From DASQFU01 sp035632955 (lineage in GTDB: Bacteria > Eisenbacteria > RBG-16-71-46), in contig DASQFU010000180.1 of assembly GCA_035632955.1 (NCBI GenBank), positions 1-15,473 of the forward strand: a stretch of 15,473 nt of DNA, read 5' to 3'. Below, in pieces: positions 6,604 through 14,275 of the stretch. Every line of letters starts with the position of its first letter. Position 1 is the stretch's first letter. The position numbers and the translations under genes are program-made. The notes beneath the pieces are model-generated. The model saw only the letters and a program-made list of their open reading frames with translations, was not told the origin of the DNA and searched no databases.

Positions 6604-7947
6604 ATGATCGATCCGGCTCCCGGCCGTCCGCTGACCGTTCGCGAAGTGTTCTCGACGTGGTGGCCACTGGCCGCGAGCTGGCTTCTAATGGCGCTCGAGC
6701 TGCCGGCAGTGAGCGCCGTCATGGCGCGGATGGCCGATCCGACGCTGAGCCTCGCCGCCTATGGAGGCGTCGTCTTCCCGCTGGCGCTCCTGATCGAAGC
6801 GCCGATCGTCATGTTGCTCACCGCATCGACGGCGCTGTGCCGCGATTGGGACTCCTATCGCCGGGTGCAACGCTTCATGCTACTCACCTCGGGCGGCCTG
6901 ACGGTGCTCCACGTCCTGGTCGCGTTCACGCCGCTCTACGACCTGCTCGTCGGTGGTTGGATGGGCGTGCCGCAGCCGGTGCTCGAGCCAGCGCGCTGGG
7001 GATTGCAGATCATGACCCCCTGGACATTCGCGATCGCCTATCGGCGCACTCAGCAAGGCGTGCTGATCCGCTTCGGCCATTCCCGCGCGGTCGGCGTCGG
7101 CACGACGGTGCGGCTCGCGGCGATCGGTGCGGTGCTGGCGATCGGCTACGCCCTCGGCAACGTGCCAGGCATCGTCGTCGGCTCGGCCGCGGTCGCGGCC
7201 GGTGTGACGAGCGAAGCGATCTACGCCGCGATCGTCGTGCAACCCGTGCTTCGCGATCAGGTGCGGCCCGCGCCTGCAGTCGCGATTCCGCTCACGGCCG
7301 GGCGCTTCATGCGCTTCTATCTGCCGCTGATGGCGACGCCGATGATCTGGTTCCTGTCGGTGCCGCTGACCACGGGCGCCATGACCCGGATGCCGCTTGC
7401 GATCGCATCCCTCGCCGTGTGGCCGGTCGTGAACGGACTGGTGTTCACGATGCGCAGCCTTGGATTCTCGTACAGCGAGGTCGTCGTTGCGCTGCTCGAT
7501 CGGCCACGACCGCTGCCCGCGCTCCGCAGGTTCGCGTTGCTGCTGGCAGCGGCGACGTCATTGGTGCTGCTGCTGGTCGCTGCCACGCCGCTCGCGCGGG
7601 TGTGGTTCGGCCAGGTGTCCAATCTCCCGCCCGCTCTGGCCGCGATGGGCGTCACCGCGCTCTGGATCGTCGTCCTGTTGCCGGCGCTCAACGTGTATCA
7701 GAGTCTCTATCAGGGCGCGATCGTCAACAGCCACCGGACGCGCGGGATCACCGAGTCGGTGATCGTTCTGCTGGCGGTGGCGGGGCTGGTGCTGATGGCC
7801 GGCATTTCCTACGGGCGCGCCGACGGACTCGTGGTCGGGCAGATCGCGATGATCGCGAGCAGCGTCGCGCAGCTCGGCTGGCTCTGGTTTCGAGCGCGAC
7901 CGGCGCTGCGCGACATCGCCGAGAGCGCTACTTCCGCAGCAGCTTGA
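6604..7947 (+). CDS. Polytopic membrane transporter, MATE/ANKH-like
   Basis: This 447-residue integral membrane protein has about ten to twelve hydrophobic helices spread over its whole length. The N-terminal region (WWPLAASWLLMALELPAVS, about 19-37, then LAAYGGVVFPLALLIEAP near 55-72) resembles bacterial relatives of the progressive ankylosis protein ANKH. These form a branch of the MATE/MOP exporter superfamily. The family fit is from memory of sequence style and would need a profile search. ANKH-type proteins are thought to export small anions such as pyrophosphate, ATP or citrate; the substrate here is unknown. A second reading frame, 6594-7955, covers the same DNA but gives an Arg/Ala-rich non-membrane product and is rejected. 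The 3' end overlaps the convergent oxidoreductase gene by 20 bp. A lipid-flippase-type MOP protein is the main alternative. Confidence 0.72.
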   Translation: MIDPAPGRPLTVREVFSTWWPLAASWLLMALELPAVSAVMARMADPTLSLAAYGGVVFPLALLIEAPIVMLLTASTALCRDWDSYRRVQRFMLLTSGGLTVLHVLVAFTPLYDLLVGGWMGVPQPVLEPARWGLQIMTPWTFAIAYRRTQQGVLIRFGHSRAVGVGTTVRLAAIGAVLAIGYALGNVPGIVVGSAAVAAGVTSEAIYAAIVVQPVLRDQVRPAPAVAIPLTAGRFMRFYLPLMATPMIWFLSVPLTTGAMTRMPLAIASLAVWPVVNGLVFTMRSLGFSYSEVVVALLDRPRPLPALRRFALLLAAATSLVLLLVAATPLARVWFGQVSNLPPALAAMGVTALWIVVLLPALNVYQSLYQGAIVNSHRTRGITESVIVLLAVAGLVLMAGISYGRADGLVVGQIAMIASSVAQLGWLWFRARPALRDIAESATSAAA

Positions 7948-8569
7948 AGGCGTGATTCCAGCTACCCGACTTGAATCCGTACAAGACCCACGCCATGCAC
8001 ATCGCTTCGAGGTAACGCGACGCCTCGATGCCGCCCAGGTCCAACGCCGGCCACCCGAAGTCTTCGAGGATCGCGGACACCGTGCGCTTCGCATCGGGGT
8101 CGTTACCGGCGATCAACATGTCGGGCGGGCCGCCGGGGAAGTCGGGACGGAACATGTGCGCGTTGCCGACGATGTTGAATGCCTTGACGACCTTGGCGTC
8201 CGGCAGCAGTCGCTGAACTTGCTCGCCCCCCGAGTCGTCACGACTGACCAGTAGCGTGGGCGGCGCGCCGCGCGAGAAGTCGAGTGGGTTGGTGGTGTCG
8301 ATCACGACCTTGCCGGCGAAGTTCCTGGGCTCCGCCATCTGGATCGCGCTCTCGTTCGCCGCGCCGAGCGTCGCGAGCACGACCACTTCACCGAACGCGG
8401 CGGCCTCCGGAAACGTGCCGGCCGATGCCTTTGGGCCCGCGGCTTGCGCCCATGCGTTCGCTTTCCCGGCGCCGTCGCGCGAACCCATCTTGACCTCGTG
8501 GCCGAGCGTGATGAAACCGCGCCCGATCGCCTTGCCCACGTCTCCAGTTCCTAGTACACCTACGCGCAT
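7928..8569 (-). CDS. NADP-binding oxidoreductase, F420-dependent NADP reductase family (COG2085)
   Basis: This 213-residue Rossmann-fold protein has a typical opening MRVGVLGTGDVGKAIGRGF, with the dinucleotide loop G7-T-G9-D-V-G12 and GSRD near residues 29-32 where the cofactor 2'-phosphate should bind. VVIDTTNPL and VKAFN follow in the order usual for COG2085. True F420:NADP reductases are in this family, but many bacterial members act on other substrates, and no F420 biosynthesis gene is in the window. The ATG has a GGGAG ribosome site five bases upstream. It lies 42 bp downstream of amylomaltase on the same strand and may be read through from that operon; a TAGCGT hexamer (8598-8603, minus strand) could serve as its own -10. 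Its last 20 bp overlap the convergent transporter gene. Confidence 0.88.
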   Translation of the reverse strand: MRVGVLGTGDVGKAIGRGFITLGHEVKMGSRDGAGKANAWAQAAGPKASAGTFPEAAAFGEVVVLATLGAANESAIQMAEPRNFAGKVVIDTTNPLDFSRGAPPTLLVSRDDSGGEQVQRLLPDAKVVKAFNIVGNAHMFRPDFPGGPPDMLIAGNDPDAKRTVSAILEDFGWPALDLGGIEASRYLEAMCMAWVLYGFKSGSWNHAFKLLRK

Positions 8570-8611
8570 GACGACTCCCTTTCAATGTCGGCCATAGACG
8601 CTACGAGTGTT

Positions 8612-10159
8612 TCAGCGGCCGTAAAACGTGACCCACTCCGCGAGTTGCATGGCGATCTCAGGATTGAGGGCTCCGGGCGGGCAGCGCCAACCCCAGTTCC
8701 CTCCCGGCCGGCCGGGCAGGTTCATGCGTGCGTCGGTGCCGAGCTCGAGCACGTCCTGGACGGGGACGATCGCCGTGTCGGCGACCGACGCGAATGCCAT
8801 TCGGATGAGATCCCACGCGATATGGGTTCCATCCGTCGCGACGTAGCGCCGCGCGAAAGTTCTTTCAGCCTCGGTCGAGCTCGACTCGTACCAGCCGCGC
8901 GTCGTGTCGTTGTCGTGAGTGCCGCTATAGATGACGCGGTTGCGCGGCAGATTGTGCGGGAGCGACGGATCCTGGCCGTCGGTCGCGAATGCGAACTGCA
9001 GGATCACCATCCCCGGAAGCTTGAAGCGGTCCCGCAGGGCGATGACCTCAGGCGTGATCACGCCCAGGTCCTCGGCGATGACCGGCAACGCTCCGAGCCG
9101 GCGTCGTAGCGTCGCGAGCAGCTTATCGCCCGGAGCCTTGACCCAGCGCCCGCGCTCGGCCGTCGGCATTCCGGCCGGCACTTCCCAGTACGCCTCGAAG
9201 CCTCGGAAATGGTCGAGGCGGACGATGTCGACGCGCGCCAACGTGGAGCGGAAGCGCTCAACCCACCACGCGAATCGGGTCGCCTCCAGGGCGTCCCAAC
9301 GATAGATCGGATTCCCCCACAGCTGACCGGTGGCGCTAAAGTAGTCCGGAGGAACGCCAGCGACGACCGTCGGCTCGAAGTCATCGCCGAGCTGATAGAG
9401 CTCGGGATGGGCCCAGACATCGGCGCTGTCGAACGCGACGTAGATCGGAATGTCGCCGACGATGCGAATGCCGGCGGCGTGGGCGTGCTCGCGCAGTGCG
9501 CTCCATTGCCGGTCGAACAGAAACTGTCGGAAACGATGCGCGGCGATGTCCTTCGCGTGCGCACGCCGCGCCTTGGCCAGCGCTTGCGGCTCGCGCCGCG
9601 CGAGCGGGCGATCCCATGCGTTCCACATGGCGCCGCCGTTCGCGTCCTTGAGCGCCATGAAAAACGCGTAGTCGTCGAGCCACCGACGATGCGCCCGGCG
9701 GTAGGCTTTGAACTCGTCGCTCAAATGGGGAGCGGCACCGCCCGCGAAGCGTTCCCATGCCCGCCGCAGCAACGGCTGCTTGAACGCGATCACGGCCCCG
9801 AAGTCGACCCTGTGCGCCGGGAAGCTCGGAACGCTCGCGAGATCCTCGCGACCCAGCAGCCCGTCGTCGACCAGAACCTCGAGCGAGATCAGAAGCGGGT
9901 TGCCGGCGAACGCCGAGAACAACTGATAAGGAGAGTCGCCGTAGCCGGTCGGGCCCAGCGGCAGAACTTGCCAGAGCTTGATCCCCGCACTCGCGAGGAA
10001 GTCGACGAACACGTGCGCGGTGCGGCCGAGATCGCCAATGCCGAAGGGGCCGGGCAGCGACGTCGGATGGAGCAGCAGCCCGGCGGCGCGCCGGGAGATG
10101 GGGCCGATCCGCGGCGCCGCGTGCGGCCGCACGGGACGCGGTTCCACCTCGCCGATCAT
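8612..10159 (-). CDS. malQ: 4-alpha-glucanotransferase (amylomaltase, GH77)
   Basis: This is a cytoplasmic GH77 enzyme of 515 residues, close to the roughly 500 of the Thermus enzyme. It moves alpha-1,4-glucan segments between maltodextrins and serves glycogen or maltose metabolism. The signature LLLHPTSLPGPFGIGDLG lies near the N-terminus, followed by LWQVLPLGPTGYGDSPYQ. Catalytic residues can be placed: nucleophile D316 in RLDHFRGFE, acid/base E363 in IAEDLG, and transition-state Asp D416 in GTHDNDTT. The end NLPGRPGGNWGWR...WVTFYGR is complete. The frame is open to 10270, but I chose the ATG at 10157-10159 because it overlaps the DUF72 stop as ATGA. An ATG nine bases further upstream is also possible. 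Coupling to DUF72 puts the two in one operon. No other glycogen gene is in the window. Confidence 0.96.
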   Translation of the reverse strand: MIGEVEPRPVRPHAAPRIGPISRRAAGLLLHPTSLPGPFGIGDLGRTAHVFVDFLASAGIKLWQVLPLGPTGYGDSPYQLFSAFAGNPLLISLEVLVDDGLLGREDLASVPSFPAHRVDFGAVIAFKQPLLRRAWERFAGGAAPHLSDEFKAYRRAHRRWLDDYAFFMALKDANGGAMWNAWDRPLARREPQALAKARRAHAKDIAAHRFRQFLFDRQWSALREHAHAAGIRIVGDIPIYVAFDSADVWAHPELYQLGDDFEPTVVAGVPPDYFSATGQLWGNPIYRWDALEATRFAWWVERFRSTLARVDIVRLDHFRGFEAYWEVPAGMPTAERGRWVKAPGDKLLATLRRRLGALPVIAEDLGVITPEVIALRDRFKLPGMVILQFAFATDGQDPSLPHNLPRNRVIYSGTHDNDTTRGWYESSSTEAERTFARRYVATDGTHIAWDLIRMAFASVADTAIVPVQDVLELGTDARMNLPGRPGGNWGWRCPPGALNPEIAMQLAEWVTFYGR

Positions 10160-10854
10160 CCGATCCATTTCATGAACTCGGTGGCGAGCTGCGGGCCCTT
10201 TCCTTCCTCTTCGTGCTTGAAATAGACGAAGCAATCCTGCCACGGCTGCGTCTGGATGCGCTCGGCCCACGACTTCAAGTCGTCACTGCCGTAGTCGGGG
10301 CGGCGCAGGCGCAAGTAGCCCCAATCGGCGGTCGCGAGCAACGGCGCGTCGACCGGCTCGCCGGCATCCGCGACGCACAGCGCCGCTCCGGCGGCGCGCA
10401 GCGCTTCGTACACTTCGTCATCGAGCCAGGTCGCATGGCGGAACTCGAGTGCCGCGCGCGCGCCGGGCGGCAGCAGTGCCAGGAACGTCTTCAACGTCGC
10501 TAGGTCCTTCTTGAGAAAGGGCGGGAGCTGGAACAGAAACGGACCGAGCTTCTGGCCGAGCACGGCGCCGGCTTGGAACAGGAACGCCGTCGCCTCGCCG
10601 ACGTCCTGCAGGCGGCGGTCGTGCGTAATGCGCCGCGAGGCCTTGAGGGCAAACGCAAATCCCTCCGGCACCTGATCGCCCCAACCCTTAAGCATCGCCT
10701 CGGTCGGCATGCGATAGAACGTGTTATTGATCTCGACCGTTTGGAAGCGCTCCGCGTAATAACCGAGCATAGCCTTGGCCGGCAACTTCTCGGGATAGAA
10801 GCTTCCCTTCCACTCGGGATAGGAGTAACCGCTCGTGCCGACGTGCATCCGCAT
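10156..10854 (-). CDS. DUF72 (YecE-like) family protein
   Basis: This 232-residue protein of the DUF72 family is a TIM-barrel-like fold whose reaction is not established. Family motifs are all present and in order: HVGTSGYSYPEWKGSFYP at the N-terminus, VEINNTFYR, FALKASRRITH, GPFLFQLPP, LEFRHATW, and FVYFKHEEEGKGP near the end. The frame extends to an ATG at 10872, but I prefer the ATG at 10852-10854 (MRMHVG). It lies nine bases after a TAGCGT -10-like element and gives the usual family start; MHVG six bases later is also possible. No Shine-Dalgarno sequence is seen, consistent with a leaderless message. The stop overlaps the malQ start (ATGA). The coupling to a glucan enzyme may be a lineage habit rather than a pathway link. 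Confidence 0.92.
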   Translation of the reverse strand: MRMHVGTSGYSYPEWKGSFYPEKLPAKAMLGYYAERFQTVEINNTFYRMPTEAMLKGWGDQVPEGFAFALKASRRITHDRRLQDVGEATAFLFQAGAVLGQKLGPFLFQLPPFLKKDLATLKTFLALLPPGARAALEFRHATWLDDEVYEALRAAGAALCVADAGEPVDAPLLATADWGYLRLRRPDYGSDDLKSWAERIQTQPWQDCFVYFKHEEEGKGPQLATEFMKWIG

Positions 10855-10862
10855 AGTCGCGG

Positions 10863-10872
10863 ACGCTAGCAT
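10863..10872. promoter_or_regulatory. Near-symmetric -10 region between divergent genes
   Basis: ACGCTAGCAT reads as TAGCAT on the plus strand (10867-10872, four of six -10 matches) and as TAGCGT on the minus strand (10863-10868), centred on the palindrome GCTAGC. It could fire in both directions: leftward to start DUF72 at 10854 without a leader, and rightward to the hydrolase at 10903, which has an RBS. This is inferred from pattern and position. Confidence 0.35.
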
Positions 10873-10902
10873 GGGCTCGCGAGCCGGAGAAAGGAGGAAG
10901 CC

Positions 10903-12054
10903 TTGCGCTGGCTAATCGTCGCAATGATCGCGGTCGCGCTCTCGTGGGTTGCTGCGCGAGCGTGGCCGCGGCTCACGCTCGTTGCCCGCGTCCTCGACGA
11001 GCTGCGCGCGCCGCGCGCGGACTCGTGGCTCCGGCGCACGACACCGACGCCGCGCGAGCACGAGGTTACGCTCGAAGCGAACGGCATCCGGCTCGTGGCC
11101 GACGTCTATCGCCCGCCCGCTCCCGCTCGCGCGCATCCACTCCTGTTCATTCCTGGCGCCGTGCCAGAAGGCAAGGACGAGCCGCGCGTCCCGCCGTTCG
11201 CTCGCTTGCTCGCGCGCGCCGGCTTCACCGTCGTCGTGCCCGACCTGACGTCACTCCGAGCGTTGCGCGTGCACCCCGACAACGAGATAGAACTCGGAGC
11301 GGCGCTGGAAGCCGTCGCCGCGAATCGCGAGCTCGCGCCGAACGGAACCGCCGGCCTGTTCGGCGTCTCCTACGCCGGCGGGCTGGCGTTGCTCGTCGCG
11401 CTCGACCCTGCGCATGCGGCGCGCGTGAAGTTCGTCGCGACCGTCGGCGCCTACGCCGATCTCGACACCGCACTGCACTTCTTAGCGACCGGACGGACCC
11501 TCTGGCGCGGCCGGCCGCACGTCGTAACGCCCGCGCCGTATGGACGGCTCGTGTTCCTGCGCACGTTCGAGGAGTTCATCGTGTCGATTCCCGATCGGGA
11601 GCGCTTGGCCGCGATGACACGGCGGCGAACGGCCGACCCGGTGGCGCCGCTCGGTGACCTGGCGGCAGAGCTCGGTCCCGAAGGGCGCTTGCTCTACGAC
11701 CTGTTCGAAACCGCGCGCCCCGAGCAGGTGCCCGGAATGATCGAGCGCCTGCCACCGGCCCTTCGCGAACGCATGGCCGTGCTCTCGCCCGCACGCCGCA
11801 ATTTCAAGTCGCTACGTGCACGTCTCTATCTTGTGCACGCACGCGACGACGGCACGTTTCCCGTCAGCGATATGGATCGGATCGCGGCGCTCGCACGCCC
11901 GTACGTGCCGGTGCACAACGTTGCGCTCGCGGCCCTCGAACACGTCGATCTCGAGCCTTGGAGCCGGAGACCGTGGGAGTTCCTGCGTCGCGATCTCCCG
12001 GAAGCGTGGCGCCTCGGGAGTTGGTGGTGGGCGTTGCTCGGTGAGCTGGAGTGA
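10903..12054 (+). CDS. Alpha/beta hydrolase with N-terminal membrane anchor
   Basis: This 383-residue alpha/beta-hydrolase-fold protein has a short hydrophobic N-terminus (LIVAMIAVALSWVAA, about 4-18) that looks like a signal anchor, so the catalytic part is probably outside the cytoplasmic membrane. The nucleophile elbow is G-V-S156-Y-A-G, the acid is D315 or D316 in HARDDGTFPVSD, and the His is H347 in LEHVDLEPW, so the triad is complete. A strand-type LLFIPGAVPEGKDEPR segment could form the oxyanion side. The start is TTG at 10903, supported by AAGGAGG (10891-10897) five bases upstream; no ATG fits. It is divergent from DUF72 and convergent with a small membrane protein, ending only 4 bp from it, and so is probably monocistronic. 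The substrate, ester or lipid-like, is unknown. Confidence 0.85.
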   Translation: MRWLIVAMIAVALSWVAARAWPRLTLVARVLDELRAPRADSWLRRTTPTPREHEVTLEANGIRLVADVYRPPAPARAHPLLFIPGAVPEGKDEPRVPPFARLLARAGFTVVVPDLTSLRALRVHPDNEIELGAALEAVAANRELAPNGTAGLFGVSYAGGLALLVALDPAHAARVKFVATVGAYADLDTALHFLATGRTLWRGRPHVVTPAPYGRLVFLRTFEEFIVSIPDRERLAAMTRRRTADPVAPLGDLAAELGPEGRLLYDLFETARPEQVPGMIERLPPALRERMAVLSPARRNFKSLRARLYLVHARDDGTFPVSDMDRIAALARPYVPVHNVALAALEHVDLEPWSRRPWEFLRRDLPEAWRLGSWWWALLGELE

Positions 12055-12058
12055 TGAA

Positions 12059-12559
12059 TCAGTCCGAAGAGTTTGCCATAAGCGCGAGCTGAACGAACGC
12101 CGCGCACATTCCTGACCATCCAATAGCCAGGATGCCCCAGATCGTATCGAAGGCAGCTCGCGGGAGCACCTCATCATGATCACCGGGACCAGGCGTCGAC
12201 ACTCGATCATAGAAACCGCCAAGCCATCCATAGACGCGAAATCCAACCCCGAAGTACACCACACATACTGCGAGGACGTACGTAGTCGCGAACCAATCGC
12301 GTGACATCTCCCATGGTTCGAACACAGCGCGCGCAATGCAAAAGCAGATCGTGACGGCGAGCCCCACGAAGATCGCCATGGCCACTTCAGCCGGGATGGT
12401 TCGAAAGCGCCGCCTAAGAATCGAGAGCGCCCAATGCGCAGCCGGCAGGGTCGCCATGAAAAACATCGGGGAATAGATGAAGAGCACGACGCCGAGCGTC
12501 CAAAGTGTCTCGCCGGGATCCGTTGGCGGGAGACCATTGGCTCGCCGAAAAGCAATCAT
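12059..12559 (-). CDS. Small four-helix membrane protein, unknown function
   Basis: I do not recognise this 166-residue protein. It has four clear hydrophobic segments at about 19-41, 57-79, 89-115 and 137-162. Positively charged RRRFR (49-53) falls between the first two, and an acidic GPGDHDE loop lies before the last. The hydrophobic periodicity supports this frame over the overlapping minus-strand frame 11812-12555, which is Arg/Ser-rich. No good ribosome site precedes the ATG. The next downstream Met (32) would cut into the first helix, so I keep the long start. Base composition is lower in GC than its neighbours: two sampled 60-base lines gave 35 and 33 G+C, against 43 in one line of the adjacent hydrolase. 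This hints at separate origin. It could be a lineage-specific orphan. Confidence 0.65.
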   Translation of the reverse strand: MIAFRRANGLPPTDPGETLWTLGVVLFIYSPMFFMATLPAAHWALSILRRRFRTIPAEVAMAIFVGLAVTICFCIARAVFEPWEMSRDWFATTYVLAVCVVYFGVGFRVYGWLGGFYDRVSTPGPGDHDEVLPRAAFDTIWGILAIGWSGMCAAFVQLALMANSSD

Positions 12560-12651
12560 GGCGGGCAGAAGGACTGCTCACGTGCTACTCATGGCGATAA
12601 TGAATGATGCCCATGAGCGACCTGGATCGCGGGGCCAAGCATTCTGTTGGA

Positions 12652-13926
12652 TCACACTCCCGGTATCGGCCCCGGCGCCACCAGGCTCGTGTGGTTTCGT
12701 TCGTGAGTTCGGGTCTTCGGGCACAGGAATCGCAGCGCGGCGCGCACCCGCTCTTCGAGCGTGACACCGGCGAGAGTTTCGCAAAAACTGGTCGCACGAC
12801 GAGCCTGCTCGACGCCGAATCCGAGCTCTCTAAGAGCTGTCATGACGTCCTTGGCTTGCTCTCTTGCGGCAGTGCGGGAACGGTCCGCTGCCGCACCGCG
12901 TTGAGCCTGCTCGCGCTTCTCACGCATGAATCCGGCACCGAACGTGCGCTCCGCCTCGTACTGGTTATGAGCCCGGCACCTGAGCCGCACGTTCTCTACA
13001 GTCGCTAGGCCGCCGCGCGCCACCGGGTCGACGTGATCGAACTCGAGCCGGCTGCGCGCCTGGCACCGGTGACCGGTATCACTGACGAACGTGCACTGGC
13101 CACCGTCCCGTTTCCAGACGGTGCGCCTGACGTCCGCCGGGATCTGGCGCTTGCCCACGGTCGAGCGACCCAGGTCCGGACGCGGCCGACTGGCCGCCGC
13201 GAACTTGCGTTTCTCGAGCTCGTGGATGAGTGAGTCCAAGGCGCGATCGAGTACCGCGGCGATCTCTCCCACGGGGATCTGGTGGCTGAGTAACCCCTGG
13301 GCGTACTGGAGCTTGTCGTACGTGCTCTGACCGATAGTCAGCTGCAGCGCGAAACGTTGACGTGCAATCGGCGCCACCTTCGCTCGCGGAGCGACCGCCT
13401 CAACTTGCCCCGGCGCAAGTTGGCCGATCGGTGCTCCAACTGGTTCCGGGGCCAGTTGCCCGGGGAGCAGCGCGGGTGCGGGCGGATCGCAGATCGCCCG
13501 CACTTGGCCGGGCAGCTCCGGCTGCGGAAAGTGCTGCGCCAGTAGCTGTTCGAGCTCCGACTTGGTCCGGCGCGCGGCGGCCCCGATGAGCTCCTCGGCG
13601 TTCTGTGGAGTCAGGTGAGGCGTCAGCATCACCACGGCACTGAGATGCAGACGACCATCGGCTACCGCAGCGAAGATGGCGGGGCACTGTCGGGCCGTGC
13701 GCGCCGCACGGATGCGCTTGTAGGCGGCGTCCTCGGACACGCCCAGTTCATGGACGCAAAAGGCGAACATGGAAGGATAGGCCGCCGGCAGGTACAGCTT
13801 GCGGGCGTCGACCTCGGCGAGGTGGGCGAGTAGTACTGCGGTGGTGGTGCGATCGCTGGCGAGGGCTGCCTCCAGATCGCGAAGCAGAGTTTGATCGCTG
13901 AGATGGGAGAGCGAGTAGTCGCGCAT
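12652..13926 (-). CDS. HNH endonuclease with DUF222-like N-terminal part
   Basis: This 424-residue protein has a helical N-terminal part (opening MRDYSLSHLSDQTLLRDL, about 1-145), a Pro/Gln-rich linker (about 148-180), a second helical part with ELEKRKF, and an HNH nuclease domain at about 262-325. The HNH module shows RDGGQCTF with C278, EFDHVDPVARGG with H298, and LRCRAHN with H320 and N321, so metal-binding and catalytic residues are present. The architecture resembles the 13E12/DUF222-HNH families found in many copies in some genomes; their role is unclear, with mobile-element or DNA-repair nuclease suggested. The frame extends to 14037, but I start at the ATG at 13924-13926, with GGAAGGG nine bases upstream. 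It is flanked by noncoding DNA on its 5' side and ends 93 bp from the membrane-protein gene. Confidence 0.88.
   Translation of the reverse strand: MRDYSLSHLSDQTLLRDLEAALASDRTTTAVLLAHLAEVDARKLYLPAAYPSMFAFCVHELGVSEDAAYKRIRAARTARQCPAIFAAVADGRLHLSAVVMLTPHLTPQNAEELIGAAARRTKSELEQLLAQHFPQPELPGQVRAICDPPAPALLPGQLAPEPVGAPIGQLAPGQVEAVAPRAKVAPIARQRFALQLTIGQSTYDKLQYAQGLLSHQIPVGEIAAVLDRALDSLIHELEKRKFAAASRPRPDLGRSTVGKRQIPADVRRTVWKRDGGQCTFVSDTGHRCQARSRLEFDHVDPVARGGLATVENVRLRCRAHNQYEAERTFGAGFMREKREQAQRGAAADRSRTAAREQAKDVMTALRELGFGVEQARRATSFCETLAGVTLEERVRAALRFLCPKTRTHERNHTSLVAPGPIPGV
13390..13482 (-). repeat. Degenerate Pro/Gln linker repeat inside the HNH gene
   Basis: The linker encodes short imperfect units: LPGQLAPEPVG, then APIGQLAPGQVE. 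At DNA level, related GGCGCAAGTTGG and GGGGCCAGTTGC pieces recur. It links the helical N-terminal part to the rest and likely tolerates length change. Confidence 0.45.
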
Positions 13927-14275
13927 GACATCCAACCCTTCCACGGGGGCGCACCGCGGGGGTCGTCGACTGCCGGAGGGCTGGTCTCTTGTACCACGGC
14001 TGTTTTCGCCGCTCTCAGCGGCGCGTGGCTCGCGCAAGTTGACGCAACATGACTTACTTCATCAGGCGAGCAGATGCATCGCGTTGTGAGTCGTCTTGCA
14101 CGCGTTGACGCGCGTCTCGTGGACCAGCAGCGAGCTGGCGACGGCGTGATCGGTCGAGCTCGTCAAGACAATTCTGTGTGCAACCGCAGACGCGCGACTT
14201 CGCGACTCGACCGCGGCCGCCGAGAGTTTCTGCGTCGCGCCTCCATGCCCAGACCGAGAAGGACTCTTCGGTGGA
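13927..14275. other. Noncoding gap upstream of the HNH gene
   Basis: This 349-bp gap has no credible gene. It holds the HNH ribosome site, a TACAAG hexamer (13988-13993, minus strand) that could be a -10 without a clear -35, and a perfect short hairpin at 14007-14023. The part from about 14040 to 14275 shows only small inverted pieces such as GTTGACGCAAC near 14039. One minus-strand frame (14062-14433) stays open, but its upper half is antiphase to the hydrolase gene. Confidence 0.5.
14007..14023. terminator. Perfect 7-bp hairpin with triloop, possible terminator or operator
   Basis: CGCCGCT (14007-14013) pairs exactly with AGCGGCG (14017-14023) around a three-base loop. It lies between the hydrolase stop and the HNH start, both on the minus strand, and on that strand it is followed by AAAA rather than a U-tract. 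It may end the ligD-hydrolase message or act as an operator near the HNH promoter. Confidence 0.3.

Noticed and set aside
6594..7955. 453-codon plus-strand frame over the transporter
   Set aside because: The product is Arg/Asp/Ala-rich without membrane segments; the 6604 frame gives clean helices.
9209..10225. 338-codon plus-strand open frame
   Set aside because: It is antisense to malQ, whose catalytic motifs are intact throughout.
11812..12555. 247-codon minus-strand frame over the small membrane protein
   Set aside because: The product lacks hydrophobic periodicity and runs antisense into the hydrolase gene; the 12059-12559 frame is far more protein-like.
13927..14037. In-frame N-terminal extension of the HNH protein
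   Set aside because: The extra 37 residues are Arg/Pro/Ser-rich; the family start MRDYSLSHL with a ribosome site fits the ATG at 13926.
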